The translations under genes were made by a program, and so were the position numbers. Positions 35,335-43,993 of a stretch of DNA of 64,000 nt are shown one piece after another. Location: assembly GCA_965231815.1 (NCBI GenBank), contig OZ246890.1:682001-746000 (forward strand), read 5' to 3'. The stretch is from JAPPFW01 sp965231815 (GTDB taxonomy: Bacteria; Actinomycetota; Acidimicrobiia; Spongiisociales; Spongiisociaceae). Every line of letters begins with the position of its first letter. Within the stretch, counting starts at the first letter, position 1. The notes below the pieces were generated by a model. It was not told where the DNA came from. It ran no database searches and saw only the letters and a list, made by a program, of their open reading frames with translations.

Positions 35335-35362
35335 TTGTATCTGATATCGTGGCGATATACAA
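35335..35362. promoter_or_regulatory. Extended inverted repeat before the E1 operon
   Basis: TTGTAT (35335-35340) and ATACAA (35357-35362) flank an inner ATATC-gtggc-GATAT inverted repeat. The outer arms match the ATACAA motif before the GntR gene and hyuA. Candidate GntR operator with an overlapping promoter. The rest of 35363-35641 shows nothing recognisable apart from an unconserved open frame. Confidence 0.45.
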
Positions 35363-35641
35363 TGGTTCGTAGCCGTCAAGCGCCCCCGATCCGCTTCCGG
35401 CCGGACGGATCGGAGAGGAGACAAACTGTCAATACCCGATCCCGGTTGGGATGGAGGAGCGTGTTCGGATCCCAGGAGGTGGCGGTTGGGGGTGGGACCC
35501 GTAGGGACAGGCCGGTCCCGCTATTTTTCGCGACCTTGCCCGCTCGGGGGCCGCATCCCATCGGCATTGGAGTTGGGAGGGCGTCTCGGTTGGTTACCGG
35601 TCCTGCGCAACGATCCTTCCCACTCTGTCCTTCGGTTCCGC

Positions 35642-36601
35642 ATGACCGGTAGGGATTTGGCCGACAATCGGGAATTGCTGGCGCGTATGTGGCTGGTGCG
35701 AGCCTTCGAGGAGAAGGTCTCGGAGCTTTACGCCGCCGGGAGAATAGCCGGATTGATACATCTGGGGATCGGGCAGGAAGGATCCGCGGTAGGTACCTGT
35801 GCCGCCCTCCAACCCGGCGACTACGCGTTCGGAACGCACCGGTCCCACGCTCACGCCATCGCCAAGGGAGCGGACCTCCGGAGGTTGATGGCCGAGATCG
35901 CCGGGCGGGCCACCGGGTACTGCAAGGGAAAAGGGGGATCGATGCATATATCGGCCCCCGAGGTGGGTTTTATAACCGCCACCGGGGTGGTGGCCGGCAA
36001 TATCCCCCTAGCGCTGGGCGCCGCCCTGTCCAGCGTCACGCGCAACCAGGGTCGGGTGGCGGTCGCCTTCTTCGGCGACGGGGCCGGCCAGAGCGGCGCA
36101 TTCCACGAGAGCCTCAACCTGGCCGCTCTATGGAAGCTACCGGTGGTCTTGGTGTGCGAGAACAACGGGTATGTCGAGTTCTCTCCCCTATCGGCCCACA
36201 CGGTGGTGGAACGCCTCGCCGACTACGCCTCCGTGTATTCGATCCCGGCGGTCACGGTCGACGGCGGTGATGTCCTCGCGGTCAGGCATGCCGCCCGCAA
36301 AGCCGTCGACACCGCCCGGAATGGGCACGGTCCCTCCTTCGTCGAGGTGCTCACCCACCGCCTCCGGGGTCATTACGAAGGGGATCCGGCGACCTACCGG
36401 AAGCTATCCGAACGAGAGGAATGGAAGCAGAGGGACCCGGTCGCCCGTTTCGCCGGATACCTGAGCGGACTCGGGGTGGCGCCGGAGACACTCGACGAGA
36501 TCGAGACCGCGGCTAGAACGCAGGTCGCCGGGGCAGCCGAACAGGCTCTGGCTGATCCACCCGCCCGCCCGGCGGATGTGACCGGCGACGTGTACGTGTG
36601 A
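35642..36601 (+). CDS. TPP-dependent 2-oxoacid/acetoin dehydrogenase E1 alpha subunit (pair 1)
   Basis: 319-residue E1 alpha. It begins with an MWLVRAFEEKVSELYAAGRI helix, then YCKGKGGSMHIS, GDGAGQSGAFHESLNLAALW and VVLVCENNGYVEF, which together make the thiamine-diphosphate/Mg motif GDG-X(n)-NN. The frame is open to 35486, but the ATG at 35642 (MTGRDLADNRELL) fits the family length. AcoA-like: decarboxylates a 2-oxoacid or cleaves acetoin and passes the acyl unit to E2. Overlaps the E1 beta start (TGATG). No E2 or E3 gene is in the window. Confidence 0.88.
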   Translation: MTGRDLADNRELLARMWLVRAFEEKVSELYAAGRIAGLIHLGIGQEGSAVGTCAALQPGDYAFGTHRSHAHAIAKGADLRRLMAEIAGRATGYCKGKGGSMHISAPEVGFITATGVVAGNIPLALGAALSSVTRNQGRVAVAFFGDGAGQSGAFHESLNLAALWKLPVVLVCENNGYVEFSPLSAHTVVERLADYASVYSIPAVTVDGGDVLAVRHAARKAVDTARNGHGPSFVEVLTHRLRGHYEGDPATYRKLSEREEWKQRDPVARFAGYLSGLGVAPETLDEIETAARTQVAGAAEQALADPPARPADVTGDVYV

Positions 36602-37626
36602 TGGCCGCCGAGGTCCGGTATATAGAAGCGGTGCGGCAAGGCCTTCGGTCCTCCTTGCTGGATGATCCGGCGGTAATCGTGCTCGGCGAGGATGTGCGAC
36701 ACGGTGGCCCCTTCGGCGCCACGAAAGGCCTGGCGGACGAGTTCGGGAAGCGACGCATTCTCGATACCCCGATCAGCGAAGGGGCCGTAATGGGTATGGC
36801 CACCGGGGCGGCGGCTACCGGCTTGCGTCCCGTGGTCGAGATCATGTTCGTGGATTTCGTCACCCTGGCGATGGACCAGTTGGTCAACCATGCCGCCAAA
36901 CTGTGCTTCATGACCGGGGGTCTCCTGACAACGCCGATCACGGTTCGGGTCCAGGGCGGTGTGAGCGGGCGGTTCGGCGCCCACCACTCCCAGAGCCTCG
37001 AAGCCTGGTTCGTCCACACACCCGGTCTCAAGGTGGTGGCGCCGGCCTTTCCCGGCGACGCCCGGAAGCTGCTCGAGGCGGCCATAGCCGATGACAACCC
37101 GGTGGTCTTCGTCGAGCATCGCGGCCTCTACTGGTTGAAGGGAGGGATGACGGGCGATGAGTCCGCTTACGGGTCGATCGTCCGCCGACGCGGCGATGAC
37201 GTGACCATCGTGTCCTACTCGAAGATGGTTCACGAAGCACTGGCCGCGGCATCCGCCCTGGCCGAGGAGGGTATCGAGTGCGAGGTGATCGACCTCCGAT
37301 GGCTGGCGCCCCTCGACCTGGAACCGGCTACGGCCTCGTTCCTCCGGACGGGCAGAGCGGTGGTCGCCCATGAAGCTGTCATAACCGGAGGGGTGGGAGC
37401 GGAGGTGGTGGCCCGACTCCAATCCACACCCGGTGTCCGCCCGAACGCTCCGATCGCCCGGGTGGGGGCGCCGTTCGCTCCGGTAGGCGCCTCCCCGCAT
37501 CTGGAGGATGCATTCGTTCCCGGTTCCGGAGACATCGTAAGAGCGGTTCGAGGCCTGCTCGCCGAGTCGCTTCCGGACCGTTCGACAGAAGGGAGGAATC
37601 ACCGTGATTCCCGAGCTGCCACCTGA
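36601..37626 (+). CDS. TPP-dependent dehydrogenase E1 beta subunit (pair 1)
   Basis: 341 residues: IVLGEDVRHGGPFGATKGLA, ILDTPISEGAVMGMATGAA and VVEIMFVDFVTLAMDQLVNH, then the C-terminal half with DVTIVSYSKMVHEAL, ECEVIDLRWLAPLD and VAHEAVITGGVGAEVVARL. This is the transketolase pyrimidine-binding plus C-terminal domains of AcoB/PdhB. The ATG at 36601 overlaps the E1 alpha stop. Its own 3' end overlaps the start of the next E1 alpha gene by 23 bp, tying both pairs into one transcript. Confidence 0.9.
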   Translation: MAAEVRYIEAVRQGLRSSLLDDPAVIVLGEDVRHGGPFGATKGLADEFGKRRILDTPISEGAVMGMATGAAATGLRPVVEIMFVDFVTLAMDQLVNHAAKLCFMTGGLLTTPITVRVQGGVSGRFGAHHSQSLEAWFVHTPGLKVVAPAFPGDARKLLEAAIADDNPVVFVEHRGLYWLKGGMTGDESAYGSIVRRRGDDVTIVSYSKMVHEALAAASALAEEGIECEVIDLRWLAPLDLEPATASFLRTGRAVVAHEAVITGGVGAEVVARLQSTPGVRPNAPIARVGAPFAPVGASPHLEDAFVPGSGDIVRAVRGLLAESLPDRSTEGRNHRDSRAAT

Positions 37627-38623
37627 CCGCCTCGCCGATTACCTGCACCGGATGCTGGTGATCCGCCGTTTCGAGGAGGGGCTGATAAGGCTGGCCGGTG
37701 AGTTCGCCGTCGGCCACTTCCATGTGTACATCGGCCAGGAGACCACCGGCGTGGCGGCCTTGGCGCAGCTGGAACAGGGAGATGTGGGCTTCACCACCCA
37801 CCGGAACCATGGACACCTTCTAGCCCGAGGTGCCGACCCGGCCGCCATGTACGCCGAGATCCTCGGCAAGGAGACCGGAACCAACCGAGGCAAGGGAGGC
37901 ACTCTTCATATTGCCTCGGCTGAGCACGGTTTCCCGACCACTTCGGCCGCCACCGGGGGATGCACCCCTCTGGCCACGGGCGCCGCGTTCGCCTTTTCCC
38001 GCCTTGGCAAGGATCGCGTGTCCGTCTGCCTGTTCGGGGACGGGGCTCTGGAAGAGGGCACCTTCCACGAGTCCATCAACATCGCCGCCCTGGAGCGCCT
38101 CCCGGTCATCTATCTATGCGAGAACAACAGCCTGGAAGCCCTCGGGCAGAAGGCCAACGAGTACCCGTCCTCCACCATGGCGGCAGCTCCACTGACGGAT
38201 CTGGCCGCCGCCTTCAAAGTGCCCACAATCACGGTGGACGGCACCGATACCGGCGCGGTCCATAATGCGATGGCGACAGCCGTCGAGCGAGCCCGCCGGG
38301 GGGGTGGCCCCACCTTTGTCGAGGCCCTCACCGTTCGCTGGCCGGGAAGTCGACCGCTCTGGCCCCAACTCCTGACCGGCGCCACCGACCTGTCCTACGC
38401 CTGGGACGCTTCAGCGATCCCGGCTGACTACGCGGTGTGGCACACCGAGCAGGACGGGCTGCTCCGCTACGTCAGGGAACTTCTCTCGGGCGGAGTGCTG
38501 ACCACGGATGAAGTACTGGCGATGGACGAGCAAGTGCGGAGCCGGATCGAAGACGCCATCCGGTTCGCTCTCGACAGCCCCTACCCTCCCGTGGCCGACG
38601 CCCTCGAGTCCGTCTACGCATAA
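37604..38623 (+). CDS. TPP-dependent dehydrogenase E1 alpha subunit (pair 2)
   Basis: 339-residue second E1 alpha: MLVIRRFEEGLIRLAGEFAV, HVYIGQETTGVAAL, GKGGTLHIASAEHGFPTT, GDGALEEGTFHESINIAALE and VIYLCENNSLEAL (TPP motif). It starts at a GTG with GGGAGG upstream, inside the 3' end of pair-1 E1 beta. It is only moderately similar to pair 1, so this is not a recent duplication. It is paired with its own beta subunit downstream; different oxoacid specificity is likely. Confidence 0.88.
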   Translation: MIPELPPDRLADYLHRMLVIRRFEEGLIRLAGEFAVGHFHVYIGQETTGVAALAQLEQGDVGFTTHRNHGHLLARGADPAAMYAEILGKETGTNRGKGGTLHIASAEHGFPTTSAATGGCTPLATGAAFAFSRLGKDRVSVCLFGDGALEEGTFHESINIAALERLPVIYLCENNSLEALGQKANEYPSSTMAAAPLTDLAAAFKVPTITVDGTDTGAVHNAMATAVERARRGGGPTFVEALTVRWPGSRPLWPQLLTGATDLSYAWDASAIPADYAVWHTEQDGLLRYVRELLSGGVLTTDEVLAMDEQVRSRIEDAIRFALDSPYPPVADALESVYA

Positions 38624-38640
38624 GAAGGGGGATATTAAGT

Positions 38641-39621
38641 ATGAGCGAGATGCTTTATGCCGAGGCGCTGGTCGAGTCGTTGCGCCGCCGGTTGTCGTCC
38701 GACGAGCGGGTCCACCTCATGGGCCTCTACTTCCTCGGCCTTACCAAGCACCGGGAGATGATGGCCCGTTTGCATGCCGATTACCCGGGCAGGGTGTACC
38801 ACCCGCCGATTGCCGAGGTCGGATACGTGGGGGTGGCGATAGGCGCGGCGCTGGCCGGGTTGCGTCCGATCGTTGATATAGCAACCGCCAGCTTTATTTT
38901 CCAGGCCTTCCCCCAGATAGTGAACGAGGCCGCCAACATCCACTACATGTCCGGCGGCGTCACCAAGGTTCCGATGGTCTTCCACTTCAATCACGGGGTC
39001 CGGGGCGGGGGCGCCGCCCAGCACTCCCACAGCCCCCAGGCGATGTTGTGGAACACCCCTGGTCTCGAGATCATGGCCCCGTCCACGCCTCGCGACGTTC
39101 TGGGGTTGGTGAAGACCGCCGCCGCATCCGACAACCCGACTGCCTGGGTGGATCATGTCCGGCTGTTCGACACCAGCGGTCCGGTTCCCGACGACGAGAA
39201 CTTCGCCATACCGTTCGGCGTGGCCGATATCAAGCGTCGAGGTGGGGACGTGACCGTCTTCGCGTCGTCCTGGATGGTGCTACGGGCTCTGGAGGCGGCC
39301 GAGACCCTGGCTGTAGAAGGCATCGATGTAGAGGTGGTCGATCCCCGCACCCTCTCCCCGCTTGACGAGCAGGCGATCCTCGAGTCGGTGGCGAAGACCG
39401 GACGGCTGGTGGTGGTGGACGAATGCCACCGGCGGTGCGGTGTAGCCGCCGAGATCATGTCGGTGGTGGTGGAGAGATCATTCGGAGACCTGGTGGCGCC
39501 ACCGGTAAGGGTGACCACCGCCGATGTCCCGATACCGTTCAGTCCTCCGCTGGAGCAGCATGTGGAGCCGACCACCGCCAAGATCGTGGCGGCCGCCCGC
39601 GCGGTGATGGAGGCTGGTTAG
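38641..39621 (+). CDS. TPP-dependent dehydrogenase E1 beta subunit (pair 2)
   Basis: 326 residues: MLYAEALVESLRRRLSSDER, PPIAEVGYVGVAIGAALAGL, PIVDIATASFIFQAFPQIVN, then DVTVFASSWMVLRALEAA, VEVVDPRTLSPLDEQAI and LVVVDECHRRCGVAAEIM. E1 beta fold as in AcoB, but the usual metal-binding GED of the first strand is replaced by HLMGLYF, and PPIAEVG replaces the usual PISE. It has an AGGGGGAT ribosome site. It ends 79 bp before the molybdenum oxidoreductase gene. Confidence 0.87.
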   Translation: MSEMLYAEALVESLRRRLSSDERVHLMGLYFLGLTKHREMMARLHADYPGRVYHPPIAEVGYVGVAIGAALAGLRPIVDIATASFIFQAFPQIVNEAANIHYMSGGVTKVPMVFHFNHGVRGGGAAQHSHSPQAMLWNTPGLEIMAPSTPRDVLGLVKTAAASDNPTAWVDHVRLFDTSGPVPDDENFAIPFGVADIKRRGGDVTVFASSWMVLRALEAAETLAVEGIDVEVVDPRTLSPLDEQAILESVAKTGRLVVVDECHRRCGVAAEIMSVVVERSFGDLVAPPVRVTTADVPIPFSPPLEQHVEPTTAKIVAAARAVMEAG

Positions 39622-39700
39622 GGGTGAGGAGAACCGGGAGACCGACGCGCTTCCCTGGTACGGGTTTCCGCCGATGCTCGGGTACTTCTAGCAAAGTAGC

Positions 39701-41962
39701 ATGGATATGGTGGATCTAGGCAGGTTGTCCGTGCGGTTGGAGGATCCCCCGCTGATCACCGGCGATGGTCGTTATATCGGCGACTTGGTGGACGAAGGCA
39801 CCCTTCACTGCGCGTTCGTCCGTAGCCCGGTCGCGCATGGCCGCCTGCTACCGCTTGATCTAACCGGGGTCCGGGACCTGCCGGGTGTGGCGGCTGTCTT
39901 CGACGCTGACGAGCTTGGCCTGCCCGACATGCCGTCGTGTCCCCATCCGGGCGCGCCGGAGGCGGTCGGTATGGGTCAGCCACCCCTTGCCCGCGACCGG
40001 GTGCGTTACGTCGGCGAACCGGTTGCGGTGGTAGTAGCCGAATCGGCCGTACAAGCGGTTGACGCCGCCGCCGACATGTGGGTTGACGTAGAGGAGTTCC
40101 CCGTGGTGGATGCCTCCTCCGCCCCGGACGATGACGTCCTGCTGTTCCCCGACACCGGCTCGAACGTTGTTCACCGCCAGACCATCCGGACCGTGGGGCC
40201 CCGTCCCGTGGCCGAGATCGAGAGCACCATCGAGGTTGACATACCCAGGGTTTCTCCGGTGACTATCGAGCCCCTCACCATCCTCGCTCGCCCGGTGGAC
40301 TCGGGTCTCGAGGTCTGGTGCGGCCACCAGATCCCTGCTGCTATTCCGCACCAACTCGGCGCCTTGCTGGATATCGATCCGACCATGATCAGGGCCAGGG
40401 TGCCTGACGTTGGCGGCGGTTTCGGCGCCAAGGGTCAGTTCTACCCCGAGTATCCGGTGGCGGCGGCCGTCGCCCATCGCCTCGGCAGGCCGGTGGTGTG
40501 GCTCCAGAGCCGCACCGAACAGCTGGTTTGCGGGACTCACGGGCGAGCTATGCACATAACCATGCGGGTCGGCGGTGACCGCGACGGGCGAATACGCTAC
40601 ATCGCCGCCGACGTGGTGGGAGATGCGGGAGCGTACCCATGTTCAGGAGCGCGAGTCCCCTTCTTCGCCCTTCCGGTCATGCAGGGTCCCTACGACGTCG
40701 AGCATGTCGAGGTCACCGGAACCGCCGTGGTGACCAACCGAGCCCCGGTCGGTCCGTACCGCGGCGCCGGTAGGCCGGAGGCCGCCATAGCTATCGAACG
40801 AGCGGTGGACGCCCTCGCATCCGCCGCCGGATTGCTTCCCGAGGACGTGCGACGGCGCAGTTTCATCGATAGGGACGCTTTCCCTTACACGACCCGGACC
40901 GGCTCGGTCTACGACTCCGGCGACTACGCGACCGCCCTGGAACTGGCCCTGGAGGTAGCTGAGGTCACCCGATGGCGGCGCCTCCAGGTACAACGGCGAG
41001 CCTGCGGGGGCGATCCTATCGGCATCGGTATCGGCTCGTTCGTGGAGGTCGCGGGCGGGGCGCCGGGTTCCGGCGAGTACGGCAAGGTTGAGCTCAGCGA
41101 GGATGGCGGGGTGATCGTACGGACCGGATCTACCCCGGCCGGCCAGGGTCACCGCACGGTCTGGTCCCAGATCGCGGCCGGTGTGTTCTCCGTGCCGGCC
41201 GGGAACGTGACCTTCTACGCGGGCGATACCGGCGAAGTGGCGGATGGAGTCGGGAGCTTCGCCAGCCGCTCTGCGCAACTCGGCGGCTCGGCCATCCTTC
41301 GGACCGCCCGCCACGTACGAGCCCGCGCCCGCAGGGTCGCCGCCACCATGCTCGAAGCGTCGGAGGAGGATCTGATTCTCGCCGATGGGAGCTTCGGGGT
41401 GGTCGGCTCGCCCGGCTCGTCGGTGACCCTCGCCGAGGTGGCGGCCGAAGCCGGTGCAACCGGAGTCGATCTGGCTTCCGAGGAGATGTTCATCGGCCGG
41501 ACACAGACTTTCCCGTTCGGCGCTTACGTGGCGGTGGTTGAGGTGGAACGCGAGACCGGCGAGGTCCATCTGCTGTCGCTCGTAGCAGTCGATGACTGCG
41601 GCGCCGTGCTGAACCCCATGATCGTCGAGGGCCAGGTACGTGGCTCGATCATGCAGGGCATCGGCGAGGCGTTGTTCGAGGAGGTGGTCTACGACGCCGC
41701 CGGCCAGCCCATGAACGCTAACCTGGCCTCCTACCTGATTCCGACAGCCACCCAGCCCTTCCCGTTGTCCGCCCGCCGGACCACCACTCTCGCTCCCGGC
41801 AATCCTCTCGGTGCTAAGGGGACGGGTGAGGCCGGCTGCATCGGGACGCCGCCCGCCATCCTCAACGCCGTATACGACGCGTTGAGCGAAGACGGGGTCG
41901 GGTCCTTGAGCTTCCCCCTCACTCCGGCCCGGGTTTGGGAGGCGTTGCAACCGCCCCGATGA
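39701..41962 (+). CDS. Xanthine dehydrogenase/aldehyde oxidase-type molybdopterin-binding subunit
   Basis: 753-residue complete large subunit. N-terminal domain RLEDPPLITGDGRYIGDLVD (the Gly-rich start) and the Mo-binding domains with VPDVGGGFGAKGQFYPEYPV. VGPYRGAGRPEAA stands at the active-site loop, where CoxL would have AYRCSFR, and GAKGTGEAGCIGTPPAI carries the catalytic Glu. The long divergent sequence compared with the gene at position 3 indicates different substrates. The small FAD and iron-sulfur subunits are not adjacent; they may be shared or elsewhere. It ends the run of plus-strand catabolic genes. Confidence 0.9.
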   Translation: MDMVDLGRLSVRLEDPPLITGDGRYIGDLVDEGTLHCAFVRSPVAHGRLLPLDLTGVRDLPGVAAVFDADELGLPDMPSCPHPGAPEAVGMGQPPLARDRVRYVGEPVAVVVAESAVQAVDAAADMWVDVEEFPVVDASSAPDDDVLLFPDTGSNVVHRQTIRTVGPRPVAEIESTIEVDIPRVSPVTIEPLTILARPVDSGLEVWCGHQIPAAIPHQLGALLDIDPTMIRARVPDVGGGFGAKGQFYPEYPVAAAVAHRLGRPVVWLQSRTEQLVCGTHGRAMHITMRVGGDRDGRIRYIAADVVGDAGAYPCSGARVPFFALPVMQGPYDVEHVEVTGTAVVTNRAPVGPYRGAGRPEAAIAIERAVDALASAAGLLPEDVRRRSFIDRDAFPYTTRTGSVYDSGDYATALELALEVAEVTRWRRLQVQRRACGGDPIGIGIGSFVEVAGGAPGSGEYGKVELSEDGGVIVRTGSTPAGQGHRTVWSQIAAGVFSVPAGNVTFYAGDTGEVADGVGSFASRSAQLGGSAILRTARHVRARARRVAATMLEASEEDLILADGSFGVVGSPGSSVTLAEVAAEAGATGVDLASEEMFIGRTQTFPFGAYVAVVEVERETGEVHLLSLVAVDDCGAVLNPMIVEGQVRGSIMQGIGEALFEEVVYDAAGQPMNANLASYLIPTATQPFPLSARRTTTLAPGNPLGAKGTGEAGCIGTPPAILNAVYDALSEDGVGSLSFPLTPARVWEALQPPR

Positions 41963-42062
41963 TCGACGTGAGCGAAACCACTGCCGAGGGTGGGCGGCGG
42001 ATCTATTGTGCCGGACCAGTTCGCACCAGGAGGAAGCTTGAATGAAGAAGTGATGGACCCCA

Positions 42063-42179
42063 TTAGGAGGGTCCTGAAAAACGAATCTTACGGGGTTCGA
42101 TGGTTGTAAACCGCCAGGTCAGACAGTTACGGGTTAGCGGGTGAACCCCTTTGTGCGGGGTTTCTCAGCACCCTCCTAG
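42063..42179 (-). mobile_element. MITE-B copy 2; its end provides the ispH stop codon
   Basis: 117 bp, left end ATTAGGAGGGTCCTGAAAAAC, right end CAGCACCCTCCTAG. Contains AACCCC-(7 nt)-GGGGTT. The minus-strand TAG at its right end (42176-42178) is the ispH stop. Bases 41963-42062 show nothing. Confidence 0.8.
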
Positions 42180-43264
42180 CGTCTTGCGGCGCTCGACGCC
42201 ACCGCATCAAGGGCTTCTCCGACCGTCAACCGGAGATCGGACTCGAGCAGGGATGGGCTTGCCCTCGGCGCGCCGAACCCGATTCGCAAGATTGACTCCA
42301 GCACATCCAAGAGCCTTCTCAGGCTGCGCGGCAGTGGAAAGTACTCATCCTCGTCCACCACTCTGAGGAGATGCCACCCTTCGACCGGATCGAGCCGGTC
42401 GATCACCTCCCTAATCAGGTGGTCAGGCGCGGATGCGCCTGCGGTCACGCCTACCACATCGGCGTTCTCCAGCCATTCGGGCCGGATCGACTCGAAGGAG
42501 TCGATCCGGTGGGCAGGGACACCGTGCTCGAAGGCGGTCCGCACTAGGGCATGGGTGTTCGAGGAGTTTGCGGAACCTATCACCAGGATCAAGTCGCAAA
42601 CGGACGACATCTCCACGAGCGCCTTCTGCCGATTGGTGGTGGCAAAACACAGGTCACTCTTGCGTGAAGTTTCGAGTTCCGGAAACCGGTCCTCGGCGTC
42701 CGCCTTTATAGCTTCCCATTCGTGAAGACCGAGGGTGGTCTGGGCGAATAGGGCCACCTTCCGAGGATCTCTGGGGCGGAACTCGACCAACCCGGTCTCA
42801 GGTTCGACCAGGGTGATGTTCGACGGCGCTCTGGAGACGGTTCCCACCGCCTCGTCGTGATTCTGATGGCCGACGTAGATTATGTCGAACCCCTTCGCGG
42901 CTCTCCGCTTGACCTCGTGATGAACCTTTACCACCAGCGGGCAGACCGAGTCGACCACGATCCCGGACCGTTCGGCGGCGCCCGCCACGACCTCCGGGGT
43001 TGAGCCGTGGGCAGAAAGGATCACGGGCGCGCCTCGGGGTACCTGGTCGATCGAGTCTACGAATACGACTCCAGCCCGTTTGAAGGTCTCCACCACGAAG
43101 CGGTTATGAATGATCTCGTGGTAGCAATAAACCGGGGAGTCGGAGATGAATACCATCCACACGAGGGCCTTTACGGCCATGACCACCCCGGCGCAGTAGC
43201 CGTTCGGCTCGGCAAGATACACCTTGGTGGGGCGGTGGGTCGGGTGAACGGCTGTGTCTAGCAT
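42176..43264 (-). CDS. ispH: 4-hydroxy-3-methylbut-2-enyl diphosphate reductase
   Basis: 362-residue iron-sulfur enzyme of the last MEP-pathway step, making IPP and DMAPP. The three cluster Cys are in NGYCAGVV, VDSVCPLV and DLCFATTNRQ. Substrate-site residues are in YHEIIHNRFVV (His), LSAHGS (His), and GSANSSNT (Ser-x-Asn). The C-terminal about 55 residues (after VVDEDEYFPLP) form an extension beyond the usual end. The TAG stop is the first three bases of the MITE-B terminus. It probably still works, since the catalytic part is complete. Confidence 0.93.
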   Translation of the reverse strand: MLDTAVHPTHRPTKVYLAEPNGYCAGVVMAVKALVWMVFISDSPVYCYHEIIHNRFVVETFKRAGVVFVDSIDQVPRGAPVILSAHGSTPEVVAGAAERSGIVVDSVCPLVVKVHHEVKRRAAKGFDIIYVGHQNHDEAVGTVSRAPSNITLVEPETGLVEFRPRDPRKVALFAQTTLGLHEWEAIKADAEDRFPELETSRKSDLCFATTNRQKALVEMSSVCDLILVIGSANSSNTHALVRTAFEHGVPAHRIDSFESIRPEWLENADVVGVTAGASAPDHLIREVIDRLDPVEGWHLLRVVDEDEYFPLPRSLRRLLDVLESILRIGFGAPRASPSLLESDLRLTVGEALDAVASSAARR

Positions 43265-43755
43265 CTAAGTTGATTGTATCCGCACAGACGTAGATATAAC
43301 CTGCTCGTCGAGGCTGATGTCGGATCAGAAGGCACGTTCAGTCACGAATTCGGTGAGTTCTTCGGATACCTGAAGGTCAAGTGTCCCGAGTCGGAAGTTC
43401 CGTGCACATTGCGAGTAACCACCCGGCCTGCTTCCGGCACAGACCCGGGTTAAGACCGCGAAAACCGAACTACCCGGATGGGACCCCTCTCAGTGGGACC
43501 CACCCCCAGCCGCCGCCTCCTCAGCGTCGAAACGCGTCCCGCTAACCCCTCGCCTGGCCAAACAGAGGCAAGGCAGAAGAAAAAAAGCAAGATGATCCCA
43601 ACCCCGGTCCGGTCGGTACCTGACCCAACCGTCGGTGCTTGCGGTTACCCACCAGTATGCAGACCGTGTGTGACAGATTTCCCCGGATGTCGGGTTACGC
43701 CACCCAGAAAGATTTCGCGGTCTCCCGAACACACGCGAAACAACGCTTCACGACA
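43265..43755. other. Gene-free stretch
   Basis: About 490 bases upstream of ispH with no recognisable gene, RNA or repeat. Open frames here have no protein-family character. Likely decayed sequence. Confidence 0.45.
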
Positions 43756-43873
43756 CTAGGAGGGTGCTGAGAAACCCCGTACAAAGGGGTTCAGCCGCTA
43801 ACCCACAACTCCATGATCAGGCGGTTTGCCGACCACCTAACCCCGTAAGATTCGTTTTTCAGGACCCTCCTAG
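43756..43873 (+). mobile_element. MITE-B copy 3
   Basis: 118 bp, CTAGGAGGGTGCTGAGAAAC ... TTTTTCAGGACCCTCCTAG, same orientation as copy 1 and highly similar. It has a six-pair AACCCC/GGGGTT hairpin. Bases 43874-43993 show nothing else. Confidence 0.8.
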
Positions 43874-43993
43874 GTCCGTATCGTTCAACGAGGCAGCGGC
43901 GCGCTCCATGCATGGTGAACTGCGAAAACCGTCCCCTGACGACCACCCACTTCCTCCACCCGCTGCGAAACCTGAAGTGAGTGAAGCGGCTGG

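Noticed and set aside
40643..41950. A 435-codon minus-strand open frame
   Set aside because: Shadow of the molybdopterin subunit gene; no start context or domain.
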